The notes: a model not told the origin generated them from the letters alone. 13,324 nucleotides of DNA from JAGQTE01 sp964648005 (GCA_964648005.1 CAZYKR010000105.1:1-13324), one strand, 5' to 3'. Numbered from the stretch's first letter, positions 1 to 8,029 are shown. Translations and numbers: made by a program.

Positions 1-1072
1 CGGCCTTCTTCGCGGGTGCCTTCTTGGCGGCCTTCTTCGTTGCCTTCTTTGCTGGTGTCACCGGCGCCTCCTCGGCGGACGTATCTGGTTGCACTGTTGT
101 ATCAGTGACACGGGAGCGGATGTCGGCTTTCGCGTCGCGCTGCTGCTCGGCAACCGGCAGCGCCACGTCGATCCCGCGCCGCGGTGTGTCGATCCCGTCG
201 ACGAGAAACGTCTTCGTCTCGCCCAACGACAACAGGTCGCGCGCCGAGCGCGGCGGGGGATCGCCCATCGAGCGGAGGGGGAGATAGCAGCGCGCGCCGG
301 CGGCGAGCACGTACGCGCCGTGGCTCGAGAATTCGATCACCTCGCCGTCGACCTCGCTGCCCACTGGATGCGCGCCGACGAACTCGATGAACGGAAGCGC
401 CTCGTTGATGTAGTCGGTCGGACCGCCCCGGCTGCGGCGTTTGCGGCCCCCACCCGAGCCGTCGCCGGCCGAGCCCCCGGAGCCGCCACCCTTGGTCTTG
501 GACTTGGCGTTGTCCTTGGACTTGTCCTTCGACGGCGTGTCGTCGCGCTTGCCCTTCGACCGCTCGCGTCGCCGGTTCGGCCGCGCCCCACCGGTGCCGG
601 ACGTCTTGCCGTCCTTGGCGTCCTTGACGGCGCGCCGGCTGACGGGCCCGCGCACGGGCACCCGGTCGACGAACACCCACCCGATGCCGGGCACGGGCTT
701 GCCGCCGATCAACCGTCCGCTGTCGAAGAGCCAGGTGGCGGTGCCGTGGAACTCCTGGAACGAGTCGTTCGAGAGCACGGTGGCGCCCGACCGCTCGGCG
801 ATCTCGAGCACGAAGGCGTCGCCGCGCCCGATGATGCCCGCCGGCGGCGTGACGATCTCGCCGTGCGAGATGGCCTCGTCGAACGCGGCGCGCTCGGACT
901 CGTCGATGCGGTGGCCGAAGGTGGCATCGACCACGACGACCAGCGTCTCGACCTCGTACTCCTTGCTGAAGGTCGTGACGGCCTCATCGAGTTGCGCCAG
1001 GCTGGGCAGGCTGCGCCCTTCGGTCGCGATGTTCGAGCCGTCCACGACCACGTGGGAGAGCTTCGTCGGCAT
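1..1072 (-). CDS. NYN (Zc3h12a-like) ribonuclease domain / S1 domain protein with histone-like tail, 3' partial
   Basis: The frame stays open from an ATG at 1072 to the left edge (357 codons, no stop), so the C-terminus is missing. Residues 6-140 resemble NYN/PIN nucleases of the Zc3h12a (Regnase) type: VVVDGSNIA (D11), VVVVDATFG (D49), GRGDAF (D85) and VLSNDSF (D103) supply acidic residues expected to bind a catalytic metal. Residues 145-215 are a low-complexity Lys/Arg/Gly/Ser linker. Residues 237-306 look like an S1 RNA-binding domain (GSEVDGEVIEF, GAYVL). From residue 338 a tail of repeated AKKA/PAKKA units begins, like histone H1 C-termini. I infer a cytoplasmic RNA-binding, possibly RNA-cleaving protein; the substrate is unknown. 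The start is supported by AAGGA six bases upstream. It is divergent from the M20 peptidase gene. The domain calls are from motif reading only. Confidence 0.82.
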   Translation of the reverse strand, partial: MPTKLSHVVVDGSNIATEGRSLPSLAQLDEAVTTFSKEYEVETLVVVVDATFGHRIDESERAAFDEAISHGEIVTPPAGIIGRGDAFVLEIAERSGATVLSNDSFQEFHGTATWLFDSGRLIGGKPVPGIGWVFVDRVPVRGPVSRRAVKDAKDGKTSGTGGARPNRRRERSKGKRDDTPSKDKSKDNAKSKTKGGGSGGSAGDGSGGGRKRRSRGGPTDYINEALPFIEFVGAHPVGSEVDGEVIEFSSHGAYVLAAGARCYLPLRSMGDPPPRSARDLLSLGETKTFLVDGIDTPRRGIDVALPVAEQQRDAKADIRSRVTDTTVQPDTSAEEAPVTPAKKATKKAAKKAPAKKA

Positions 1073-1078
1073 GGAAGA

Positions 1079-1083
1079 TCCTT
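1079..1083 (-). promoter_or_regulatory. Ribosome binding site of the NYN-S1 gene
   Basis: AAGGA lies six bases before the ATG at 1072. It fixes that start and shows this gene has a leader, unlike its divergent neighbour. Confidence 0.6.
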
Positions 1084-1200
1084 GGTTCGAGGTGCCGACG
1101 CCGTTCGCACGCCGCCGATCTCGTCGCCGAGCGTTCGCGATGCGCTCCGGGGACCGGGACCGAGCGGTGGCACACGAGGCGCAACACCGATGGCTGCGCC

Positions 1201-1210
1201 AGCCTACGCT
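1201..1210. promoter_or_regulatory. Overlapping back-to-back -10 boxes in the NYN / M20 divergent region
   Basis: On the plus strand TACGCT (1205-1210) is a TANNNT -10 box ending seven bases before the ATG at 1218, which fits a leaderless M20 transcript. On the minus strand TAGGCT (1206-1201) shares the central TA and could drive the NYN gene with a leader of roughly 120 bases. No clear -35 hexamer is visible for either. The remainder of the 145-base gap (1073-1217) holds nothing else I recognise. Confidence 0.4.
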
Positions 1211-1217
1211 GCCGGCG

Positions 1218-2561
1218 ATGGCCGACGGCGACACGACCGATCCGGCGGAGACCGTCGAGCTGTTGCAGCACCTGATCCGCAACGCCTGCGTGAACGACGG
1301 CACCGTGGGGTCCGGGCACGAAGCGCGCAGCGCTGCGCTGCTTGCCGACTATCTGGGCGCTCGCGGGATCGATGCCGATCGCTTCGAGCCGGCTCCCGGG
1401 CGCGAGAGCCTCGTCGCGCGCATCGAGGGCTCGGATCCGTCGGCGCCGACGATGGTCTGGCTGGCGCACACCGACGTCGTGCCGGTGAACGCCGAGCGGT
1501 GGCGTCACGACCCGTTCGGCGGTGAGCTGATCGACGGCGAGGTGTGGGGCCGCGGGGCCGTCGACATGTTGAACCTCACGGCGTCGATGGCGGTGGCGTT
1601 CAAGCGGCTGGTCGACGGTGGGTTCACCCCGCGCGGTTCGCTGGTGTTCGTCGGGGTCGCCGACGAGGAGGCGGCCGGCACCTATGGCGCCGACCATCTC
1701 GTGTCCCACGAATGGGAGGCGGTCGCCGGTGACTATGTGCTCACGGAGTCCGGCGGCATCCCCATCCCGACGCCAGCCGGCATCGCCCTTCCGGTGATCG
1801 TCGGCGAGAAGGGGTGCTACTGGTGTCGGCTCCGGGTGCGCGGCACGCCGGGGCACGGCTCGCGCCCGTACCGGACCGACAACGCGCTGGTGAAGGCGGC
1901 CGCCGTCGTGGCGCGCCTCGACGCCCACGTGCCGGAGACGATGATCCACGACACCTTCGAGCGCTTCGTCGACGCCCTCGGTCTCCCCGAGGAGCTGCGG
2001 CAGCAGCTGCGCACGCCCGACGGGCTGCGCGACGCCCTCGGCGCGCTCCCGGTCGGTATGGCGCGCGAGCTGCATGCGTGCACCCACCTCACGATGGCGC
2101 CGACCGTCGTCCACGGCGGCGTCAAGACCAACGTCATTCCCGACGTCGTCGAGCTGGACGTCGACATCAGGACGCTGCCCGGGCAGTCGCCGGCGCAGGC
2201 GCACGCCGTGCTGGTCGAGGCGTTGGGCGATCTCGCCGCGGACGTCGAGATCGAGCCGGTGGTGGTCGACCCGGCGACGGCCTCGCCGACCGACACGCCG
2301 ATGTGGGGCGCCCTGTCCCGGGCCACGCAGCGGTGGTACCCGGGCAGTCGGACCGTGCCCTATCTGTCGGTCGGAGCCACCGATGCGCGGTTCTTCCGGC
2401 GTGCCGGAGCCGTCGGCTACGGGTTCGGGTTGTTCAGCGAGCGCATGCGCTTCGAGGACTTCGGAGCCATGTTCCACGGCGACGACGAGCGGGTCGACAT
2501 CGACTCGCTTGCGCTGTCGACCGACCTGTGGGAGGCAGTGGCGCGGGACGTGCTGGCGTGA
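1218..2561 (+). CDS. M20 family metallopeptidase (ArgE/DapE/CPG2-like)
   Basis: A 447-residue zinc-dependent amidohydrolase of the M20 family (the family includes ArgE, DapE and carboxypeptidase G2); the substrate cannot be read from sequence. The expected metal and catalytic residues are present: HTD (H84, D86), GRGAVDM (bridging D116), DEE (base E150, ligand E151), E177 in TESGG, and a late histidine H420 in FHGDD. The lid/dimerisation domain begins near residue 200 with the typical GTPGHGSRP (209-217), and the catalytic domain resumes around 305-320. There is no signal peptide, so it is probably cytoplasmic. The frame is open far upstream, but ATG 1218 is preferred because the domain begins right after it and a -10 box sits seven bases before. 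It is translationally coupled to the HAD gene downstream. Confidence 0.9.
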   Translation: MADGDTTDPAETVELLQHLIRNACVNDGTVGSGHEARSAALLADYLGARGIDADRFEPAPGRESLVARIEGSDPSAPTMVWLAHTDVVPVNAERWRHDPFGGELIDGEVWGRGAVDMLNLTASMAVAFKRLVDGGFTPRGSLVFVGVADEEAAGTYGADHLVSHEWEAVAGDYVLTESGGIPIPTPAGIALPVIVGEKGCYWCRLRVRGTPGHGSRPYRTDNALVKAAAVVARLDAHVPETMIHDTFERFVDALGLPEELRQQLRTPDGLRDALGALPVGMARELHACTHLTMAPTVVHGGVKTNVIPDVVELDVDIRTLPGQSPAQAHAVLVEALGDLAADVEIEPVVVDPATASPTDTPMWGALSRATQRWYPGSRTVPYLSVGATDARFFRRAGAVGYGFGLFSERMRFEDFGAMFHGDDERVDIDSLALSTDLWEAVARDVLA

Positions 2562-3190
2562 GTGGCGCCGCGGTGCGCGCCGTGCTGTTCGACTTCGGCG
2601 GTGTGCTCACCACCTCGCCGTTCGAGGCGTTCGCCCGCTACGAGGCCGAGCACGCGTTGCCGGCGGGCTTCATCCGGTCGGTCAACGCCCGCAACCATCA
2701 CCACAACGCCTGGGCGCGGCTCGAACGCTCCGAGCTCTCGCCGGGAGCCTTCGACGCAGCCTTCGCCGCCGAGTCGGCGGAGCTCGGGCATGAGGTGCCA
2801 GGTGCCGACGTGCTGGCGTTGCTCGCCGGCGACCTGCGGCCGACGATGGTGCGGGCGCTGCAGCGCGTGCACGAGCGTCTGGCCACGGGCCTGCTGACCA
2901 ACAACTTCCTCACCGGCGACGGTGCCACCCCGTCGCCGTTCGCGTCGGTGCTGGCAGAGTTCGACGTCATCGTCGAGTCGGCGCGCGTCGGTGTGCGCAA
3001 GCCTGAACCCCGCTTCTACGAGTTGGCGTGCGACGCCCTGGCGATCGCTCCCGACGAGGCGGTGTTCCTCGACGACCTCGGGGTGAACCTCAAGCCGGCG
3101 GCCGCCATGGGTATGCGCACCATCAAGGTGGTGGACCCCGACGCGGCCATCACGGAGCTGGCGTCGATCGTCGGCTTCGCACTCGCGTGA
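2558..3190 (+). CDS. HAD superfamily (subfamily IA) hydrolase, ACAD10/epoxide-hydrolase-N-like
   Basis: A 210-residue haloacid-dehalogenase-fold hydrolase, probably a phosphatase with unknown substrate. Motif I is FDFGGVL with nucleophile D12; the usual second Asp is Gly, as in the group that includes the N-terminal phosphatase domains of soluble epoxide hydrolase-like and ACAD10-like proteins. Motif II is LLTNN (T114), motif III is RKPEP (K148) and motif IV is FLDD (D172, D173). The cap lies at about residues 20-95 and contains NARNHHHNAWARLER, similar to that group. The start is GTG, giving a GTGA overlap with the M20 stop, so translation is probably coupled. The 3' end overlaps the convergent esterase gene by 41 bases. 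The two genes probably share a transcript, but a shared substrate is only inferred. Confidence 0.88.
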   Translation: MSGAAVRAVLFDFGGVLTTSPFEAFARYEAEHALPAGFIRSVNARNHHHNAWARLERSELSPGAFDAAFAAESAELGHEVPGADVLALLAGDLRPTMVRALQRVHERLATGLLTNNFLTGDGATPSPFASVLAEFDVIVESARVGVRKPEPRFYELACDALAIAPDEAVFLDDLGVNLKPAAAMGMRTIKVVDPDAAITELASIVGFALA

Positions 3191-4331
3191 CGATGGCGCC
3201 CACGAGGATTGCCGCCGCGACGAACACGAGGGCGTAGGGCAGCGCACGCTGCCACCAGGGGTCCGTGCCGCGCAGGTCGCGCGGCAGCTCGGCGGCGGCG
3301 TTGGGCAGCTGCCAACCGTCGGTGAGCTCAGGCAGTGCCGCCGAGCCGGAGGCGGTCGTCGGCGGCGACTTCGGAGTGATGCCCGCCGGTGCGCTGTCGG
3401 CGAGGAAGGTGTCGAGGAAGGCGATCGACGGCGCCAGCGCCACGTCGGCGTACGCATCGGCATGACGGTCGCCGGGCACGACCAACAGGGTCGAGCTGCG
3501 TCCGGCGGCGTTGAGGGCGTTGGCCATCTCGTAGAGCTGGGACACGGGGACGAGCTCGGTCTCGGAGTTGGCAAGGAACATCGGCGGTGCCGCCTTGGTG
3601 ACCTGCACGACCGGCGATGCCGATGCGTAGGCGTCGGGGCAGACGTCGATGGCGCACCCGATGAAGTCGGGGACGAGGCTGGGGTCGAGGTAACCGACGC
3701 ACAGCGTGTCCGTGCCGCAGCCGACCGGATCGATCAGGGCACGGGTGCCTGGCACGGTGGGGCTGGCGGACGGCGGGACGTCGGGGGACGTGATCGTGCG
3801 GAGGTCGGTCGGTCCCGACCAGCTCACCACGGCCTTGAGCGGCGCGTGCCCGTCGCCCACGCCAGTGGTCCCCGCCATCATGGCCAGATGGCCACCGGCC
3901 GAACCGCCGAACGCCGCGACACGGGAGGGGTCGACGCCGAAGCGGTCGGCGTTGTCCTGCACCCACCGCACCGCCGCCCGCACGTCGTTGAGCTCGTCGG
4001 GCCATGGGTGATCGGTGGTCATGCGGTAGTCGATGGCGAATGCCGGCCAGCCGTGGGCAGCGATGGCGCGTCCCAGCGCGGCGACGCCCGACTTGTCACC
4101 GGCCTTCCAGCCGCCCCCGTGGATGAGCACGACCGCCGGCCGATCGGTGGACGTGCCCGTGCCGGGCGGCGGCAGGTAGGCGTCGAGCTGCACGGCGGTG
4201 CCATCGGGTGTGGCGTAGGTCAGATCGCTCTGGACCTCCACGGTGGCCGGGTCGGCATCGGTTGGCGCGGCCGCGGCCCTGCCGGGACCCACGGCGACCG
4301 CCAAGGTGACGACCGCGACAGCCGCCAGCAC
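3150..4331 (-). CDS. Exported, membrane-anchored alpha/beta-hydrolase (BD-FAE/carboxylesterase-like)
   Basis: A 393-residue esterase/lipase-type hydrolase acting outside the membrane. A hydrophobic segment ending in AAAA (residues 1-22) looks like a signal peptide. HGGGW (71-75) is the oxyanion-hole motif, GGSAGG places the nucleophile at S144, and GDRHAD gives catalytic H290. The acid is unclear: the expected Asp before the VP motif is absent and E257 or E259 may serve. Four cysteines (205, 211, 226, 231) could form disulfides, fitting export. A Pro/Ser/Thr-rich stretch (310-330) precedes a C-terminal membrane segment (364-383) followed by RVRSRR, a probable anchor. It follows kgd by 41 bases and is probably cotranscribed. 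The start is uncertain: GTG 4331 has GGAG ten bases upstream, but a CTG at 4376 would add an Arg-rich signal-peptide n-region. The substrate is unknown. Confidence 0.87.
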   Translation of the reverse strand: MLAAVAVVTLAVAVGPGRAAAAPTDADPATVEVQSDLTYATPDGTAVQLDAYLPPPGTGTSTDRPAVVLIHGGGWKAGDKSGVAALGRAIAAHGWPAFAIDYRMTTDHPWPDELNDVRAAVRWVQDNADRFGVDPSRVAAFGGSAGGHLAMMAGTTGVGDGHAPLKAVVSWSGPTDLRTITSPDVPPSASPTVPGTRALIDPVGCGTDTLCVGYLDPSLVPDFIGCAIDVCPDAYASASPVVQVTKAAPPMFLANSETELVPVSQLYEMANALNAAGRSSTLLVVPGDRHADAYADVALAPSIAFLDTFLADSAPAGITPKSPPTTASGSAALPELTDGWQLPNAAAELPRDLRGTDPWWQRALPYALVFVAAAILVGAIVTRVRSRRSTPAP

Positions 4332-4341
4332 GGCGGCGGCG

Positions 4342-4345
4342 CTCC
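4342..4345 (-). promoter_or_regulatory. Possible ribosome binding site of the esterase gene
   Basis: GGAG lies ten bases before GTG 4331. The spacing is long, so it supports that start only weakly against the alternative CTG at 4376, which overlaps the kgd stop as CTGA. Confidence 0.35.
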
Positions 4346-4372
4346 GACGGGCGGCGCCGGGATGTGATCGGC

Positions 4373-7300
4373 TCAGCTGAGCCCCACGAACGCGTCCTCG
4401 AAGAGCTGACGCTGCTCCTGGACGTGGATGGCGTGCACCCCGGTTGCCGGGCTGGCTGATTCGACGCGGCTCACGCGGCGGATGTCGTGGGTGCCGCCGT
4501 ACGGCTCGTACAACCGGCCCTTGACGAAGTTCCACGCGCCCATGTTCTCGGGCTCCTCCTGGAGCCAGACGATCTCGCGTGCGTTGGCGTACCGGGCCAG
4601 CACCTGCTCGACGGCATCGCTCGGCCAGGGGTAGAGCTGCTCGACGCGCACGATGGCCACCGGGACCGCGCCGACCCCGCCGCGTGCGTCGCGTTCGGCG
4701 ATCGCCTCCATCGCCACCTTGCCGCTGGCGAGCACGACCCGCTGGATGGCACCGGGATCGGTGGCGACGAGCATGGGATCGTCGAGCAACTCGGCGAACG
4801 AGCCGTGCGTGAGATCGTCGACCGGTGAGCGGGTGGTCTTGGCACGCAGGCCGGACTTGGGCGTGAACACGATGAGCGGCTTGCGCACATCGCGCACGAG
4901 CTGGCGGCGCAGCAGGTGGAAGTACTGCGCTGCCGTCGTGGCGTTGCAGACCTGGATGTTGTCGTCTGCCGCAAGCGTCAGGAACCGTTCGATGCGCCCG
5001 GAGCTGTGCTCGGGGCCCTGGCCCTCGAAGCCATGGGGGAGCAGCAACGTCAGGCCTGAGGTCTGTGACCACTTGTCCTCGGCCGTCGTGAGGAACTGGT
5101 CGATGATGATCTGGGCGCCGTTCATGAAGTCACCGAACTGGCCCTCCCAGATGACCAGGGCGTCCTGGTTGGCGACCGAATAGCCGTACTCGAACCCGAG
5201 CGCGGCGTACTCGGACAACAACGAGTCGTAGATCCAGAAGTGCGCGCCGGGTGCGGCGGCGGACCGGATCGGGCAGTGCTCGAGCTCGGTCTCGTAATCG
5301 ACGAGCACGGCGTGGCGTTGCGAGAAGGTGCCGCGGCGCGTGTCCTCGCCGGTCACGCGGATGTCGTGGCCCTCGTGCACGAGGGTGGCGAAGGCGAGGG
5401 CTTCGCCGAGTGCCCAGTCGACCTCGCCCTCGTCGGTGTACATGGCACGGCGGGCGTCGAGCTGCTTGGCCAGCTTGGGATGGACGGTGAAGCCGTCGGG
5501 GATGGCGTCCACGATGGCGAAGACGGCGTCGAGCTCGGGCCTCGGTACGCCCGTCTCGACGTGGGGCAGCACGCCGACGAGGGGGCGCACCGGCACCGTC
5601 GACGGCTCGTCCGGCTTGGCCGACCGGGTCTCGTCGAGGGCGCGCTGGAGCTGCGCGTGGAAGTCGTCGAGCGCGGCCTCGGCCTCCTCGAGGGTGAGGT
5701 CGCCGCGCCGCACCAGCAGCTCGGTGTAGATCTTGCGGACGCTTCGCCGCTGGTCGATCCGCTTGTACATGAGCGGCTGCGTGTACGACGGGTCGTCGCC
5801 CTCGTTGTGCCCGTGTCGGCGGTAGCACACCATGTCGATCACCACGTCGCCGTGCCAGCGCTCTCGGTAGGCGAAGGCCAGGCGGGCGACCCGGACGCAC
5901 GCCTCCGGGTCGTCGCCGTTCACGTGGAAGATCGGCGCCTGCACCATCTTGGCGATGTCGGTGCAGTACTCGGAGCTGCGCGCCCGATGCGGTGGCGTCG
6001 TGAAGCCGAGCTGGTTGTTGATGATGACGTGCACCGTGCCGCCGACCCGGTAGCCCTTGATGTTGGACAGGTTCAGCGTCTCGGCCACCACGCCCTGCCC
6101 CGCGAAGGCGGCGTCGCCGTGGATGAGCACGGGCAGCACCGGGTAATTCCCCGGCGGCTCGATGGTGTCCATGTGGGCGCGGGCCATGCCGACCACCACC
6201 GGATCGACCGCTTCGAGGTGGCTGGGGTTGGCGGCCAGGTGCACGGCGATGCGGTTGCCGTTGCGACTGGTGAGCGCGCCGGTCTGGCCCAGGTGGTACT
6301 TCACGTCGCCGGAGCCCTGGACGGATTCGGGGTCGACCCAGCCCTCGAACTCGGCGAAGAGTTGTTCGTAGGACTTGCCGACGATGTTGGCGAGCACGTT
6401 GAGGCGGCCCCGGTGGGCCATGCCCATGACCGCCATGGGCAACCCCTGGTCGGCGGCGGCGCTCAGCAGCGCGTCGAGCAGCGGGATGGCGCTCTCCGCG
6501 CCCTCGATGCCGAACCGCTTCTGGCCCAGGTACTTGGTGCTCAGGAACCGCTCGAGCGCCTCGGCGGCGTTGAGGCGGCCGAGGATGTGGCGCTGCTCGT
6601 CGAGGTCCAGCGTCGTCGTCACGCCCTCGACGTGCTGCTGGATCCAGCGCTTCTCCTCCGGATCCTGGATGTGCATGTACTCGATGCCGACCGTGCGGCA
6701 GTAGGCGTCACGCACCACCTTGAGCAGGTCGCGCAACCGCATCGTGTCGGTGTTGTTGACCCCGTGGCTGAGGAACTCGCGGTCGAGGTCCCAGATGGTG
6801 AGGCCGTAGGTGGCCGGGTCCAGCTCGGAGTGCAGGTGCGGTTCCTCGGCCGCCAGCGGATCGAGGTCGGCGATCAGGTGGCCGCGCACCCGGTGCATGT
6901 TGATCAGGCGGTCGACCTGCGTCTGCTTGACGACGAAGGCATCCTCATGGTCGGCGCCGAAGCGGTCACGAGCCCACCCGACCGGCTCGTAGGGGATGCC
7001 CATGCTGGCGAACACCACGTCGTAGAAGTCGCCGTCGCCTGCCAGCTGCTCGTGCACGCGCTTGAGGAACAGACCCGACTCGGCGCCCTGGATGATGCGG
7101 TGGTCGTAGGTCGAGCTGATGGTGATGACCTTCGACAGCCCCAGCTCGGCCAGCGTCGCCGGGTCGGCACCGGCGAACGCGGTGGGGTACCCGATGGCCC
7201 CGACACCGATGATGGCGCCCTGGCCGGGCATGAGCCGCGGCACCGACCGCTCGGTGCCGATCGTGCCGGGATTGGTCAGGGTGACGGTGGCGCCGGCGAA

Positions 7301-8029
7301 GTCGTCCGGGGTCAGCTTGTTGGTCCGGACCTTGCGGATCAGCTCCTCGTAGGCGTGGAAGAAGCCGGCGAAATCCATCGTGTCGGCGTCGCGGATGACG
7401 GGCACGACCAGGGTGCGCGAGCCGTCGGACTTCTCGACATCGACGGCCAGCCCGAGCGAGACGTGCTCGTGCCGCACGATGCGCGGCGTGCCGTCGTCGC
7501 CGGCGGTGAAGGTGGCGTTGAGCGCGGGCACGACGTCGGCGATGGCGCGCACGACGGCGTAGCCGATGAGGTGGGTGAAGCTGATCTTCCCGCCACGGCT
7601 GCGGGCCAGGTAGTCGTTGATCGTCTCCCGGTTGACCTCGAGGAGCTTGGCCGGCACCTCGCGGAAGCTGGTCGCTGTGGGGACGGCGAGGCTCGCCTCC
7701 ATGTTGGCGACGATGCGTGCGGCCGCGCCGCGCAGCGGCACGCCGGCCTGTTCCGGCGAGGCGGGCACGGCGGCTTCCGGGGGCGGTGCGACGGGTGCCG
7801 GAGCCGCGGGCGCCGGCGCCGCGGTCACCGCCTCGACGGCGGGCGCCACCGCCGTCCCGCCATTGCCGCCCGCCGTGGCATGTCCGAGCGTCGTGGGGTC
7901 GTAGTCGGCGAAGAACTCCTGCCAGGACGGGCTCACGGAGGACGGATCGGCGCGGTAGGCGTCGAACATCTCGTCGACGAGCCAGGCGTTCTGGCCGAGG
8001 AGGTCGCTGGGGGTGACGGGGTCGGGCAC
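4373..8029 (-). CDS. kgd: Multifunctional 2-oxoglutarate decarboxylase / 2-oxoglutarate dehydrogenase E1 with fused E2 acyltransferase domain
   Basis: A 1218-residue thiamine-diphosphate enzyme that decarboxylates 2-oxoglutarate. In actinobacteria it makes succinic semialdehyde or 2-hydroxy-3-oxoadipate and serves as the E1/E2 part of 2-oxoglutarate dehydrogenase in the TCA cycle. Residues 12-46 are the short E1 N-terminal helix (NAWLVDEMFDAYR). Residues 60-95 are an Ala/Pro linker. Residues 105-330 are an E2-type acyltransferase domain with TYDHRIIQGAESG, H310 being the expected catalytic histidine. The E1 domain follows, with GMAHRGRLN (536-544), the diphosphate/Mg site HGDAAFAGQG through INNQLGFTT (638-678), and YRRHGHNEGDDPSYTQ. 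Length and domain order match mycobacterial Kgd (about 1,230 residues). The start is GTG, six bases after TAGGAT, suggesting a leaderless transcript. No lpd or sucB gene is nearby. Confidence 0.96.
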   Translation of the reverse strand: MPDPVTPSDLLGQNAWLVDEMFDAYRADPSSVSPSWQEFFADYDPTTLGHATAGGNGGTAVAPAVEAVTAAPAPAAPAPVAPPPEAAVPASPEQAGVPLRGAAARIVANMEASLAVPTATSFREVPAKLLEVNRETINDYLARSRGGKISFTHLIGYAVVRAIADVVPALNATFTAGDDGTPRIVRHEHVSLGLAVDVEKSDGSRTLVVPVIRDADTMDFAGFFHAYEELIRKVRTNKLTPDDFAGATVTLTNPGTIGTERSVPRLMPGQGAIIGVGAIGYPTAFAGADPATLAELGLSKVITISSTYDHRIIQGAESGLFLKRVHEQLAGDGDFYDVVFASMGIPYEPVGWARDRFGADHEDAFVVKQTQVDRLINMHRVRGHLIADLDPLAAEEPHLHSELDPATYGLTIWDLDREFLSHGVNNTDTMRLRDLLKVVRDAYCRTVGIEYMHIQDPEEKRWIQQHVEGVTTTLDLDEQRHILGRLNAAEALERFLSTKYLGQKRFGIEGAESAIPLLDALLSAAADQGLPMAVMGMAHRGRLNVLANIVGKSYEQLFAEFEGWVDPESVQGSGDVKYHLGQTGALTSRNGNRIAVHLAANPSHLEAVDPVVVGMARAHMDTIEPPGNYPVLPVLIHGDAAFAGQGVVAETLNLSNIKGYRVGGTVHVIINNQLGFTTPPHRARSSEYCTDIAKMVQAPIFHVNGDDPEACVRVARLAFAYRERWHGDVVIDMVCYRRHGHNEGDDPSYTQPLMYKRIDQRRSVRKIYTELLVRRGDLTLEEAEAALDDFHAQLQRALDETRSAKPDEPSTVPVRPLVGVLPHVETGVPRPELDAVFAIVDAIPDGFTVHPKLAKQLDARRAMYTDEGEVDWALGEALAFATLVHEGHDIRVTGEDTRRGTFSQRHAVLVDYETELEHCPIRSAAAPGAHFWIYDSLLSEYAALGFEYGYSVANQDALVIWEGQFGDFMNGAQIIIDQFLTTAEDKWSQTSGLTLLLPHGFEGQGPEHSSGRIERFLTLAADDNIQVCNATTAAQYFHLLRRQLVRDVRKPLIVFTPKSGLRAKTTRSPVDDLTHGSFAELLDDPMLVATDPGAIQRVVLASGKVAMEAIAERDARGGVGAVPVAIVRVEQLYPWPSDAVEQVLARYANAREIVWLQEEPENMGAWNFVKGRLYEPYGGTHDIRRVSRVESASPATGVHAIHVQEQRQLFEDAFVGLS

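Noticed and set aside
1..80. GC-rich repeats of a GCCTTCTT type at the left edge as a tandem DNA repeat.
   Set aside because: They are the coding sequence for the repeated Lys/Ala units of the NYN-S1 protein tail on the minus strand, not a separate repeat element.
441..1217. The M20 frame stays open about 780 bases upstream of ATG 1218, suggesting a 706-residue protein.
   Set aside because: That extension lies antisense to the NYN-S1 gene, reads as low-complexity composition, and the M20 domain begins right after ATG 1218, where a -10 box also sits.
984..2477. A 497-codon minus-strand open frame opposite the M20 gene.
   Set aside because: Arg/Gly/His-rich shadow with no motif; the plus strand carries all M20 catalytic residues.
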